Source of the DNA: Acanthochlamys bracteata
Lineage: Eukaryota; Streptophyta; Magnoliopsida; Pandanales; Velloziaceae
DNA: 64,000 nucleotides
NCBI GenBank assembly: GCA_019914995.1
Contig: CM034142.1
Span: 6,385,513-6,449,512 of the forward strand
Reading direction: 5' to 3'
Positions within the stretch are counted from its first letter, which is position 1; each line of letters opens with the position of its first letter. A program made the translations under genes and the position numbers. Under the pieces are notes generated by a model. That model ran no database searches, had not been told where the DNA came from, and worked only from the letters and a program-made list of their open reading frames with translations. Shown here one piece after another: positions 24,561 through 38,044 of the stretch.

Positions 24561-24856
24561 GGGCGTGTTTCAAATGTCCGTAACTAAGTTTCGTAAAAGT
24601 GAAAAATAGGAAGTAGAGTTTCTTGAAAAATAAAGTAAAAGTGGAGTTCAGTATTTGTGTTTCAATAGATTTTAGAAGTGTGTTAAAAATAGAAAGATAT
24701 AATTGTATTGGAAAGTGTATAAATAAAAAAATTGACACTGAAGTTTCGCATGTGGAAGTAGAGTTCTGAATTTTTTGTGTAATCGAAACATAAGAACTGT
24801 TCAGAATTTAAAATCTGGCGAGAAAAAGTAGAGTTACGGATATTTGAAACACTCCC
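24561..24856 (-). mobile_element. PIF/Harbinger-like MITE, copy 2 of 3, best preserved
   Basis: A 296-bp element between TAA direct repeats (24558-24560 and 24857-24859). The left end is GGGCGTGTTTCAAATGTCCG; the right end reverse-complemented is GGGAGTGTTTCAAATATCCG. Both continue TAACT. It is inverted relative to copy 1, 740 bp away. A 61-aa frame within it is chance. Confidence 0.85.
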
Positions 24857-24859
24857 TAA

Positions 24860-27080
24860 GTAGAAATATAAATTGTAAAGTTAAAATTTCATTTTTTTCA
24901 ACGCCAAACAACTCCAGAATATATTTTCTTACAAATATAACATTTTTTTAAAATAAAATTAATAATATTATTTCTCATCGAAGACGGACTCATAAAAGTA
25001 TAAATATGTATATGAACAAATGCAAATATTTTTTTTTCAAATAATACTTCATTTTAGTTACTAATTTAGTATTATCCTATGATTATATTCGATCATGAAC
25101 ATGATTACTAAATTTATTTGACTTTAAATTTAAAAATTGTTTGGAAAAAACATGTAGCATATTATGTAGCAAATTAATGAGATTTCTAGTTACAATCTCT
25201 ATTTTAAACTATGTTTTGACTTTGTTGATAGCAACCTGTATGTCAAATCATTTCATTAATGATCATCTTTGCCCAAAATAAATTCATAAAAATTATGATT
25301 TGAGAGTGATTATGATAAAAAGTTTTTTATATAAAAAAAATCTTAAAATTTTATAATAAATAAATTTGATTTTTTATCTTAAAAAAATAATTTATATATA
25401 TATAAATTGTACGACGTATACATTAGCTATACTTTTAAATTTAAAAAATATAAAATAATATAAAGAATTTATTAAAAAATGTATGAATATTAGAGCATAA
25501 AAAATAATGCCATAAGTAACGTCAAATATTTTCTATGATATATCAAAATAGCAAAATGCTGATGCAAAACAAAATATTCATCCAACCATTTTGCAAAAAA
25601 ACTTCTTAATTATTGTTATGAACTTCCTATAACTTAGCATAAATAAATAGAAATTTTAAAATAAATTATTTTTATTAAAAATTATTTTTAATTTAAAATA
25701 ATCTAAAAAACTATTTTTATAAAATATTTTAATTTTATTTTTTAAATATATTTTTAAAAAATAAATTTATTTAGAATAAACACGCATAAAGTGCAGCAAA
25801 TATATAATAATCATGCACATGATTTGGACTTTCAACAACAAGAAAGATAAAGATTGAAACTCTGATTGTAAACCATTTGCATGAATGGTTTTGAAAAACG
25901 TGAAAAGCCAATTGATTGGATTAAGGTGCGTTTGGTTTAACTTATCAAAAAAATAATTTTTTAATTTTATATTATATATTTTTTATTATTTATTTAGAAT
26001 TAAAAAATAAAACTTATTTTTTAAAAAAATAAAAATATTTTTCATTATAAATAATTCTAAACGCCCTCCGGACCTTAGCCTCTCATATATTCTACTTTCT
26101 AAGGGGTCGTGTGGCTCCGTGTATGATACTACTTTTCATTCTCCAAAACAAGTTTTTTATAATTTTTATAATTTTTTTACAAATAAATTATAAAAAATAT
26201 TAATAAATTTATTCCGTATAATTTTTATATGTATAATTTTTTATATCAAATAATTAAATTTATTTTCTAAAAAAATTTTAAAATATTTTTTATTTAAAAA
26301 ATATTTTATCATAAGCACTTCTAAAATGTTCATTTCCACTTGAAACCATCTTAATAGTTTTATATATCTTGGTACCTAAATAATCTTTTTGGCGAGCTAT
26401 GATCATCTTTTAGTTTTAGTTTTGAAGTACATATATTTGTAGTTGTAGTATTTTGACGTGTACAAGCACTTTAAATAAAATACAAATAGTGCTTGTGTGT
26501 TGGGGGCAATAAAATGCTTTATATATGTTTATTTTACTAAATTGAGTTTCTAAAAATAAGTTATTGAACAATAAGTTTGTTAAAATATTGATATTTAGAA
26601 GTGATCTTAAAAATGAGTTTTTCTAAAACGACAGATATTTCAAAATTTTTAAAAAAAGAATTAACTTTTTGATTAAAAATAATAAAATTTTACGATATAA
26701 AAATTTATATATATTTAATTTTAAATAATTATATAAAATAAAATGGAGTCGAAAATTACTTTTAAATACCACCTAAAATTTTAATTTTAGGAGCTCTCGC
26801 AAAACAAACTACTTGAAAATGTTAAAAAAATGATTTTCTTTGTAAAAATTATAAACCAATTTTACTATATTACAATTACAAATTAAATAACATCAAATAA
26901 TTTTATCTAATATTTTAACAATTTTTTATAATATTATAGAGAAATTTTTAATTTAATACTATAAAAAATTATTTATTTTATTCCAATTTTATAATATTAT
27001 ACAAAAAATTTTAATTTATAAAATACAAAAAATTTTATTTTTTATTTTTAATAAAAAATAAAAGTTTTAATTAAAAGTTT
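24860..27080. repeat. AT-rich repeat block upstream of the K+ channel gene
   Basis: Low-complexity A/T sequence with decayed units of the dispersed family near 25640-25790, 25925-26070 (GGTGCGTTTGGTTTAACTTA start) and 26105-26330. No coding frame or RNA gene is seen. The last 300 bp grade into the CT-rich leader of the channel gene. Confidence 0.5.
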
Positions 27081-27187
27081 TTTTAAATAATTTTTATTTT
27101 AAAAAATTTCTCTTTATAATCAGTAACAGACATCCCCTTAGAATAATTTTCAAACCACCGTCCCTCCGTTACCCTTTTCCCTCCTCC

Positions 27188-27193
27188 TATAAG
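27188..27193 (+). promoter_or_regulatory. Candidate TATA box of the SKOR-like gene
   Basis: TATAAG in the context CTCCTATAAGTAATC lies about 130 bp upstream of the ATG, before a CT-rich leader typical of plant 5' UTRs. It is a position and composition call only. Confidence 0.4.
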
Positions 27194-27319
27194 TAATCCC
27201 ACCCTCAGTCGTTCCCTCTCCTTCTCTTCCATCTCCATTCCATCTCTTTCATTTCGATCCAAGGAAAAAAAAAAGAAGAAAATTCCCAACTCTCTCTACT
27301 GATCTCAACTCCAACTCTA

Positions 27320-30300
27320 ATGACTTCTCCCTTATCGATCGAGTCGGCGGCGGCGGCGCTGATGAACGGTAAGAAAGAGAAAGAGAAAGACGAGCAATTG
27401 CCTTCCCGGGAGAAGGAAGAGAAGAATGGTTTTGAATCGAAGCGGTGGAGAGACCCAGCGGAAGAGATCGAGCTGGAAGTAGCGAGTGAATTGAAGGAAG
27501 GAGAAGGAGGAGGAAGTGGGCCTTCGATTGGTAGTAGACTTGCTTTGATGCAAGCAACGGCGAAGTTTGCCGGATTACGGAGAAGGGTTGAGGCGAATAG
27601 AAGACGAGGGGGGGCGTTCGATCGTTTTGTTATTCATCCTGAGAGCAGGTAAGTTGTTTAGTTGATCGATTGATTGGTTTTAAATCTATGAACCGGTTTT
27701 GATTTGATTTGTCTCTCAATTTCTGTCTTCATATTGTTTGAAAATATTGAACTTTTTGGTGGAAAAGCAAGGAATAGCTTTAGAAACATTGTAATTGCTC
27801 ATACAACTTTCAAATTGTTCTTCTCTGTTTCTCTTTTAAATTAAAATTTTGTTTCTGTTGTTCTTTAGAAGTGGTTATCTTATCCACCCATCGACTCAAA
27901 ATTTCAGAAAAGAAAAACAGATAAGAAATTGAACAGTATTGTTCTAAGCTGTTTTTATTTTCTAAATTTATCAATCTCTGCTTGTTGGCTTGTTGCCCCA
28001 ACCAAAAGAACAAAATTGAATAAAAAATTGAATTACAAGATAATCAAGTTAACTACACAACATTACCAGTTTTTCTTTCCCAGTTCTCTTCTCTCAAATT
28101 TCTTTGAAATTGTTTTCCAGAAAAAGTGACGCTGATGCAAACGTTCATCTTTAATTGGTTGCAGTTTTTTTATATTTATTCAAAACTCTCTTTTTTTTCC
28201 AATTGAAAGCAATTTTTTAGTTAATTAAAGACAATTTAATCTTTGATTAATTTTATAAATTTATGTAAGATTTTAAACCTTTCATCAACGGAACCCACTT
28301 GAATTATTCAGTCAGCTTTATTCTGGTGCATCCATGTCATCTGTTGCATCACTGTTACTGTTGATCAGAAAATAAAAAATAAAAAGAAATATTCGTTGCC
28401 AAATTCTGTGATAAAACAAATACGTGGGTTTGAGTCAACCTTCATTTTGGGGTTAAACTTGGGTCAAGTCCAGATAGTACTTCTAGACTCAACCTTGGGG
28501 CATGTTTGAAAAAGTTTTTTTCTCCCAATTTTTTATTTTATATTTTTTAATAAAATTTTAAAAATATTTTATAAATTTTTTAAAAATTTTTAAAATATAA
28601 AAAAATGTTACGTCATAAAATTTTTTTATTAATTATTTTTATTATATTTTTAAAAAAAATAAAGTTTATTTTTTAAAATATTTTTAAAATATTTTTTTTT
28701 TCTGAAATTTTTTTTTTCAATAAGCACTCCCAAATATCGCCTTTGGTCCTCAAAGTTTCATATTTGAAGATATAGTTCATTCAACTTATTAGCATTATGT
28801 TCTTCTACTATTTATATAACTTTATAATTTATTTTTACATATATTTGTTAAGCTAGTTGTGCGAGGCTGTGTGGGACACTAGCCGTAAATAGTTAACCTT
28901 AGTAGTGTGTATGAGAGGGAGGCGAAAATGCTTTCCTGTGGCTTGATTGATGGTGGACCAGAGTGATCCTGAACCTGCAAGTCGTAACTCGGTTGATAAG
29001 GACTCTGTTTGCTTTATCGTCATGGTATCCACATGCATACACGTTCACATGTTGTCTGTGAAATGATCCATAATAGACAGTTTGAGCTGTTACTGGGACA
29101 GATCAGAGCTTGGAATTTTTTTCAGAAATCAAGTATGGGTCGGAATATAGACACACCCAAATTTATATGCGCACACACCCTCACACCAAATCACAACCGT
29201 CTGATCGTTTGATTGATGGCCTTAATTTAATCAAGCCGTCTTATCGTATATTGGACGGGGAGGGCATATTTGTTATTCTTCTTTTAAAAAATGGGGTGAA
29301 TCGCAGTCGTCCGTGTGCATTGGACGGCTGTGATTTGGTGTGCGGTTGCGCGCTCATATTAGCAGGTGTGCGTATATTCTGGCCCTTTTAAGTATTGTAT
29401 TAGAGTTCGTGAACTCCTTGGCTTCACTTGGTTAATGACCAAACTTATACCCTGTTACGACTCTTAGTCCTGACTAGTTATGGAAATCGATAGATAGGTC
29501 ATTCACAGATATCTCATTGAAGTATTGATGATGCTTGATAAGAATTTTAAGCTTTCTTATAAAAATGACAACCCTATAAGAATATCAATAAAACGTGTAG
29601 CATTTTGTCATCTCAACATGAAAGCTTTGTTGCCAGAGCAGTAATCCACCTATGCGATATTCCAGAATTGAATGTCCATTTTGTTCCCAAAACATCGTCG
29701 GTTGAGTAGTTAACTTCTGACTTTACAAGTCTCTTTATTCTTACTAACATTGCTGTCCTCCTACTTCCGTTGACATGGTAATAAAAATTATTGTTGGACT
29801 TGGAAGGCTGAGGTTGAATATGAATGAATCATTAATGATGGTATTTAACTTTCAGATATAGATAAATGAGAGCTGGTTATCTGGAACTGTTTAGAATTCA
29901 TATTTTCTTAGTAACGTTCTGCTTAAACAACTTCAATGATGAGTTGTGAAGTTATTTGTGTACAACTAAGAGAAGCATGTTTGAACGGTAAATTAGAAAT
30001 ATACTGTTTACACTTTGAAATACAACTTGTATCAGTAGCTTGTCATTATTCCAAAATTTATGGAGGTTTAGTTAAATTGAATGAGCCTGCTGATTTTTTG
30101 TTTTTGTTGATGATGATTTACAATATTTGGTTTAAAATTTGAAGTGGCAACTAGGTATTTCTACAGATAATACATCAGCACTTTTGGGAGCAACTAATCC
30201 ATGCCTCTAGTTCATCTTCACTTGATCAGAATACTGATTGAGTCCCGCGGTGTGTTGTTGATGCAGATTATACCAAGTATGGCTGCAATTCATAGTGTTG

Positions 30301-33300
30301 TGGGCAATATACTCATCCTTCTTCACGCCCATGGAGTTTGGCTTTTTTCGAGGACTGCCAAAGAACCTCTTCCTTCTCGACATTGTCGGTCAATTCGCAT
30401 TCCTTGCAGACATAATCATTAAGTTCTTTGTTGCCTACCGTGACCCACAAACTTACCGCACGGTCTACGACCCCAATGCAATTGCTCTACGGTAAAGTTC
30501 TTGACTTTGGAATGTTAGTTACCTATGAGGTAGCACTGTCATTTCAAGCTCTCACTTGCTTTCCCCTTGTTTCGGTATCTGAGGACAGCTACGTCAAGTC
30601 AACATTTGTCATTGACTTCCTAGGTTGTCTCCCTTGGGACACCATATACAAGGTATCCATGCACATGAGTATTTTAGCATTTCATATTCACTTGGCAGTT
30701 GCATTAAAATCTTATCTACTCAGTTCCGAGATATACCTTTTTAACAGAGCTGCAAGTGATTTCTTTATTTTCCTTGTCTTTTTCTTTGAAAGTACGCACT
30801 AGATAGCAAGAATCGTGACTGCTATAGTGCTATAGGATTGAATGCATCTCCATACACATGTCCGCCCGCATAAGTTAAGTCTAACTCTTCTGAATATCAG
30901 TTGCCGGTAGTAAAGCTAAAATATTACATTGTTGCAATTTTAATTTCAATGTTTTAACAAAATGTAGGCTGCAGCATGATCATCTCTTGCACATAGTCCA
31001 CCTCTCTGTTTGACTGTTATTTCCTACTAAAAGTGGCATTTTAAGACTTCAATAAAGAAGAGGCTGTTTTTGTTTTTAATCTGGCTTGATATCTTATGCG
31101 ATCCTGAGATTCTGTTTCTATTTATTTTCTTAAACAGTCATGTGGTAGAAAAGAAGAGGTTAGGTACCTCTTATGGATTCGCCTGAGTCGTGTACTTAAA
31201 ATTACAGATTTCTTTCACAAGATGGAGAGAGACATTCGTATTAACTATCTCTTTACCAGAATTGTGAAACTCATAGTTGTTGAGCTCTATTGCACACATA
31301 CAGCTGCCTGCATATTCTACTACCTAGCGACAACCCTGCCCGACTCCAAGGAAGGTTATACCTGGATAGGAAGTTTACAGCTGGGTGATTATAGCTACTC
31401 CCATTTCAGGGAGATAGATCTTGCAAACCGTTACTTGACATCACTGTATTTTGCCATAGTCACCATGGCAACTGTTGGTAAGTTTTTCCATAATTCTTTT
31501 AGATTATATACGACTTCAAAAGACACTATAAGCATCTTGTAACTTTTGTAATTCATAGGTTGCATAAGCTGGTTATATATTTATGTATCACGTAGTACTT
31601 TGTGAGAAAGTATTCACATTTATTGGATTGATAAATATCCTTCCTCAAAGTTATCCTTCTCAAAGTTGCCAAGTGCTCCAAATTAAAATTTGTCATAGGG
31701 GAACAAGCTTTTCGTACAGAAAACATACTGGTACATGGCTAGCCTTAAGGGGTGTAGTCTCTCTAATTTGGTAATTTTTTTCTCATTAAACATCAATAAG
31801 GTCTTAGATTCCTCGATAGTCAAAAGTTCTCTTTTTGAAGTTCCTTGTATAGATAGATCCTATTAGAAGGAGAGAAGCTATATGTGTTAGGGACTGAAAT
31901 TTATCTCCAAATAACACCGTAGTACAGTACTTCCTATGTTAGCATATTAATATAACATAAGAGCAGCAGTATTGGTTAGCAGTTAATGTTCATTAATATA
32001 ATTCCTAGAGAGAAAAAGAAACAAAAGAGATATATCAAGAGCTCTGTAATTAAGGGCGTTTTTTGTTTCATATAAATGTATCTGTTCTCTGCATGATGTC
32101 AAATAGATGGTATTTTTCTCATTGTTTTTAAGGAGATTTAAGTAGATTGGTCAAATTCTTTCACACTGGAAGGCATAGGTGAGATGCGTGTCTTAAATAA
32201 GACCTAGAGCACATGAGGCTTGTTTTTAAATTGCTCTAACATTCTAGCCATAATCAGTTAACAGTTTTGCTTTGTCTTAACATCCTTTTACAGTATCCCT
32301 TGACTTCTTTGGTCTAGTTGAAATAGATGCTGTATAGCTTTGTGTAGTTATTTAATTTGTTTAAAGTCGCAACGCTCAATGAATTTTCTATACTATTAGC
32401 AACCCTTTCCTGTTCGGAACTTTATAGCTTAGAATTTTGTCATTGATTTTCCACTGAACAGCATCTCATTTCTTAATATGCATGTTTCTAAAGACTTATC
32501 CATGTCCAGGTTATGGAGACATACATGCGGTCAATACCAGGGAAATGGTATTTGTGATGATTTATGTTTCTTTTGATATGATTCTTGGTGCTTACCTCAT
32601 CGGCAACATGACTGCACTCATTGTGAAAGGATCAAAAACAGAGAAGTTCAGAGACAGAATGAAAGAACTTATGAAGTACATGAACAGAAACAGGCTAGGA
32701 AGAGACGTACGAGATCAGATAAAAGGGCATGTTCGGTTACAATATGAAAGCAGTTATACTGAAGCATCTGTTCTTCAAGATATTCCTGCATCCATTCGTG
32801 CTAAGGTACAAAGAGAGATTAAAACACTTCAGGGTTGCTGTTGGTACATACAAGATATCCAACTATGATGATGTTTTCATTTTAGTATTCATGTCCTTTT
32901 TCTAACTATCATAACAGAAAGTTTCTTTTCCATGTAGTTAAAGAGATTTGAGACTCACTAAAAGGAGTTTTTTCTCTTTTTCTCTCAATAAGACAACAAT
33001 GTCATGTTCTTGTTTGCTGACTAGCAGATTTCTTCTTGCAGATTTCGCAAAGTTTGTACAAACCATATATCGAGAACATTCCTTTGTTCAAGGGATGCTC
33101 GTTGGAGTTCATCAGTCAAATAGTAAGTTCCAAGAATCTACGTTGGTTGTATATATATCTTAAAGCTGGAGAATTATTAGATGAGGAATGCTTTGTGTTC
33201 CATATATATGATTCTGGATTTGGAGCTAACTACTCTCAGTTGGTCAATTTTTTGTTATTGATAAAGCATAAGAGTAACAAATGGAATGTGGATGACTGGG

Positions 33301-35834
33301 TACCCTATTTTGCAGGTCTATATCTATAAGTGATAAACGAGATTCTTCCAAAACTGCTTGAAATGAAAATTGTAATTTCAGTTTGAAGCGTGCATGCTTC
33401 CAGTTTCAGACAAACCTTGTGGGGATACATAAGCATGCATGCTCTCTCTCTTGACAGTGCATAGCAGTTTGAAAACTATTTGAATTGCCATTATTTGTTC
33501 TACTCTTTGTTTTTCAAGAGACTGCTATGAGAAGAACTTTGGTGATCCATGTTCCAAAAGTTACTCAAAATTTGCATTTATTATGAGTTGTACAATAAGA
33601 AGGTTTCTCCTGAGTCCCTTTTTGTGAAGTATGATGTCCTTACATGCACGCAGAGGTAACATTGAAGCACAAACTCATGTTATCGGTTGCTAAGCATGCT
33701 TATAATCTATATGTTAAACCGTGTAGTCCTTGCACAACCCTTGCGCAGAAGCTTCTTGTTATTATTTTTCAAGCTTACTTACTAAGTCTAAGTGTGCACG
33801 CAGGCAATAAGGCTGCAAGAGGAGTTCTTTCTCCCAGGAGAGGTGATCCTTGAGCAGGGAGATGCAGTGGATCAACTCTACTTTGTTTGTCACGGTGTGC
33901 TGGTAACTCACAACTCAGCCAAATCCTTTTCATCAAGTTAACATTTTCAGTCCAGTTTATATTACCAAACTGTTGTATTACTCTTCATCATGGCACTTTG
34001 TTTCCTAGTAGGCATTTCTTGATGTAGTCATTTATAATTTGATTATTCATGACAGGAAGGCGTAGGTATAGGCGAGGATGGTTTAGAAGAGACGATGGTG
34101 CAATTTGAGCGTAACAGTTCATTTGGAGAAGTCGCAATTCTTTGCAATATTCCTCAACCATATACTGTTCGTGTTTGTGAGTTATGTAGACTTTTGCGAA
34201 TTGATAAGCAAGCTTTCGCAACTATCCTTGATATATACTTTGTTGATGGCCGTACAATATTAAGCAACATTCTACAGGTACTAGTCTTTCTTTTAAAATG
34301 CTTTCTATTCCATCAGTGAATCTTATGGTTTCATTTTACACAAATTGTATCTTGTCAATTCTAGGGAAGGGAAGCCAATCATCGTATCAAGCAACTTGAG
34401 TCTGACATTACATTTCATATCGGGAAGCAAGAAGCTGAGCTTGCTTTAAGAGTAAATAGTGCTGCATTCTATGGAGATCTAAATCAGTTGAAAGGCTTGA
34501 TCCGAGCAGGGGCAGATCCTAAGAATACCGACTATGATGGACGATCACCTTTGGTATGTATCACCTGAATACTTTCTAAGCTTGCCAACAATTTAAGTTG
34601 ATTTAAGTCTACGTAACTCTCAATGTCTTGACTGATGACATTTTTAACTTGATTTTCCATTTCCCAATCAGCATCTCGCAGCATCTAAAGGTTATGAAGA
34701 CATTGGTTTATTTCTAATTCGAGAAAGCGTGGACGTTAATCTCTGTGGTAAGTGTCAAATCATATCAAATAATACTACATGGTGCAAATATTTTTGTATA
34801 CCTAATTCATGTGTTATATTGCAGTTTCCTGTACTGCAGTAATTGCTTTTCTAATTTGCCATTAACATTTATTTTCCATTTGGAAACTCAGATGTATTGC
34901 TTACTTTTTTCAAATACTTTTTTCAAATCTACTGTGTTCATTTTCTCACAATAGAAGTCGGTTTATGCCTGCAAAACACAGACAAGTTTGGAAACACACC
35001 TTTACTTGAGGCTATCAAGAATGGACATGATAAGATGGCATCACTGCTCTTCAAAAACGGAGCAACTCTAAGTATTCGCGACGCAGGTGGTCAACTTTGT
35101 ATGGCAGTTGCAAGGGGAGATTTAGATTTCCTTAAGATGGTTCTAAAGTACGGTGTTGATCCAAATTCAAAGGATTACGATCACCGTAGTCCACTTCATA
35201 TAGCTGCAGCTGAAGGATTATATTTGATGGCTAAAGTCCTTGTAGATGCAGGAGCAAGTGTTTTCTCCATGGACAGGTGAAGTGAAGTTACATTCTATTT
35301 TAACTTGCCAATCCACAGTCTGAAGGAATTTTTTGTTTTACAGAACTTTCTGTTATTGAACTGCAGATGGGGTGTGACTCCTTTGGAAGAGGCACAAAAG
35401 AATGGAAGCAGGTCTTTGCTAAAACTATTAGAAGACGCAAGGTCTGATGAATTGTCTAAATATCCAGGCCTGGGTGAGGAAATTCAAGGTAAAACTTCCG
35501 CCTTACAAGCATACAGTTGTTTTACATCTTGTTATTGCTGCAGTCATACCAATACTACACTTCTATCGCAGATAAAATACATCCAAGAAAATGTACAGTA
35601 TTTCCATTCCATCCGTGGGATCCTAAAGAGCAGAGAAAAGAAGGTGTGATACTATGGATCCCACGAACAATGGAAGAGCTCATTAGAAAATCAACGGAGG
35701 AACTGAAATGTAATGGTTCATGCATATTGTCTGAGGATGGTGCCAGGATATCCGATGTAAATATGATTTCCGATGGCCAGAAATTATACATTATCAACCA
35801 ATGCGGCAACTCTCAAGAAAAAAAGCTCAAGTAG
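27320..35834 (+). CDS. SKOR: Outward-rectifying Shaker-type K+ channel, SKOR/GORK subfamily
   Basis: SKOR/GORK channels release K+ at depolarised plasma membranes, into xylem or from guard cells. Coding exons: 27320-27648, 30267-30491, 30589-30652, 31138-31477, 32510-32805, 33042-33122, 33804-33902, 34056-34277, 34365-34553, 34672-34747, 34982-35276, 35367-35488 and 35572-35834. All phases close and give 866 residues, against about 820-830 in Arabidopsis. The N-terminus (about 110 residues) is K/E-rich and little conserved. S1 is around [16 protein letters not shown], and the S4 region is [14 protein letters not shown]. The pore has TVGYGD at about 318-323, split across the exon 4/5 junction. 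Then come the C-linker, a cyclic-nucleotide-binding fold (about 420-550, [12 protein letters not shown]), ankyrin repeats (about 570-745, [12 protein letters not shown]) and a C-terminal KHA domain ([13 protein letters not shown] ... [10 protein letters not shown]). SKOR versus GORK is not resolved. Confidence 0.95.
28495..28740. repeat. Well-delimited copy of the AT-rich dispersed repeat in SKOR intron 1
   Basis: It runs from GGGGCATGTTTGAAAAAG through the core TTACGTCATAAAATTTTTTT to CAATAAGCACTCCCAAATAT. The ends are loosely inverted (right end reverse-complemented: ATATTTGGGAGTGCTTATTG). A matching copy lies in the opposite direction at about 36905-37140. Confidence 0.6.
29137..29385. mobile_element. 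MITE with about 70-bp terminal inverted repeats (Mutator-like size)
   Basis: The left end GGGTCGGAATATAGACACAC and right end reverse-complemented GGGCCAGAATATACGCACAC pair. The match continues inward through CACACCAAATCACA(A/G)CCGTC on both arms. The flanks ATCAAGTAT and TTTAAGTAT agree at 7 of 9 positions, consistent with a 9-bp target duplication. It lies in the first intron of the SKOR-like gene, and the 93-aa frame across it is chance. Confidence 0.75.
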
Positions 35835-38044
35835 TTTCACAAGACTGATAATAGCGCCCTTCTCATCGGGGTGTTGAAGTATTATCCGTGGTTCTATATG
35901 TAACGTGTGCTGGTGCAAGCTCATACAAAGAAAGTCCACTTACAACATTCAACCTTCAGAGTACACAGAAATATTAGATATCAAGAGCAAATCTTGAGAT
36001 GACTGAATGAACTCTTGGACATCTGCTCATGGAACTCTCCTATGCATAAAAGAAAGCTCTAGTCTGAGGAAAATGCTCCTTCACAATATCTGTGTACATC
36101 ATCAATTCAAAGGAAATGCATGTCAGCATCTGATTGACATAATATACCAACAGCTGCACAAATGACCACACAATACATATGTATTATTTGAAAGAAGCAG
36201 AATATAGAAGTTGTATTTATCCTAAAAAGCTTCTGCATTCATTGATTAGTTTTCCAAATTGATAGTTTGTACAGCAAGTGACAACTACTGTACTGACCAT
36301 GTCACCCCTAGACCAAGTTTTATGAAAATTTTCCATAAACCTAAAACTAATCACCTATTCACAATAAGAACAGTGCTATCTAATTCCATTAGTTGCAGAA
36401 GCACTTTGATAATCTATGTTAGTAGATAGAAAGCGATAAAAAATGTTTCATGATCCACAAGTCACAGATGTGGACTCTCTATTAATCGACCTAAATCGTG
36501 CCAAATGTTACTCAATAAAAACTAGATAAAAAGGGATTTCAGAGGAAAGTAGCATCTCTTACGTTCTGATAAACAAATATATGAAAACAAGCACATAGAG
36601 AGCGAGCTACAACCGATCTTGATCATTTTTAGCCTAACTATCACAAAACTCCTCTTCATTCAAGATTAAATCCTGTACAACTTTATGCACCCATGTTAAC
36701 TAAAAAAAAAAAAAAGCCAATATTCATATAAATCAATCAAATTGGTTTTCAGAAGCTATACCTTGTAAACGTGATAAGTCCTTCAGAAAGTCCTACTACA
36801 TATATCTGTTCAGTATAAGGACAGTCAGTTAGAAAGAAGAACAGTATCTTGCCAAGCTCCTGACCTTCATGTTGTCTCCTTGTGGGGTAAAAAATACGCA
36901 TGAGGTGTTTGAGAGTGCTTATGAAAAAAAGTTTTTTTTAGAACGGAAGATATTTTTGTCCTACTTCGAAAATCGAGTTTTATTTTCTTCACATAAAAAT
37001 TAATAAAAATAAGTAATAATAAGATCATACGACGTAGAATTTTTTCATATTTTTTAAATTTTTAAATAAATATATAGAATATTGTAGAAAATTAATTAGA
37101 AAACGTGAGGTGCTTTTGGGGAATGAACTTTTGGGAGAAGCAATGCCAAATGCACGATAATCTGATACTTTCCACCATGACCATCATATTGATAGTCCTA
37201 ACAAAAACATTAGCCTAAAAAAGGCAGCAACAACAGAAAGTGCACACTTTTAGCAACAATCATAAATTGCATAACGAGAGACCCAGCAAGCATACTAAGT
37301 GTTTATGTAAGAAAAAAGCATCATATATAATCACGTATAAGCATAAGTATGGCAGGAAGGAGGAACAAGTAGGTTGCTCTTAGACATAACCAAGCAACAA
37401 TGACAGGTTAAATCAATAAGCATTCTATCACATCCGAGGCAAGTCTTGCACATTATATCTAATGAAAAACCCATAAAACTGAGACCTCAAGGCTCAGTCT
37501 ACATCCTCATACTAAACGAATGGCCTCATTATAGATGACAGACATGAAGTAACGCTCGCATTATATCCAATACTATGACAAATTTAGGATTCTTTCAAAA
37601 CCAATTAGCAATGAGAAGAGTGAGCCCAACTCTTTATGAATATCATCTCAAGACCATTGATAAACAATGTGGGACTAAATCATTTTTTAACAAATACAAA
37701 ATCCACAAGCCTAAGACTCTCAAGTCTCAATTTACGAACTAAACTATCACCACGGTGACTAATCATTCTATGACTTAAATCCTACCAACACAAATCATGA
37801 CATAGCTCAATGATTGATTATATATCTCTTATAACAAAACACCAATTCCAAAACACGAACAACTCTAAAAAAAAACAAGCATAGGAGCAGAAATTGAGAT
37901 TCAACAAGTTTTCCTACAAAATAATCTAATCAGGAAAACAAGCAAGATTTTGCATGTGTACGAGAATAGAAATCGAACACAATGGGATCAACCTTGATGG
38001 AGAAAACAAAACGAAAAAATAATTAGAAATTGTTCAATTATGTA
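35835..38044. other. 3' flank of SKOR-like gene and spacer
   Basis: The first few hundred bases should hold the 3' UTR. An inverted copy of the AT-rich dispersed repeat lies at about 36905-37140 (GTGTTTGAGAGTGCTTATG to GAGAAGCAATGCC). From 37150 to 38040 composition is more mixed, but no frame or RNA gene could be supported on either strand. Confidence 0.45.

Noticed and set aside
29110..29391. 93-aa plus-strand frame
   Set aside because: Lies within a long-TIR MITE in SKOR intron 1.
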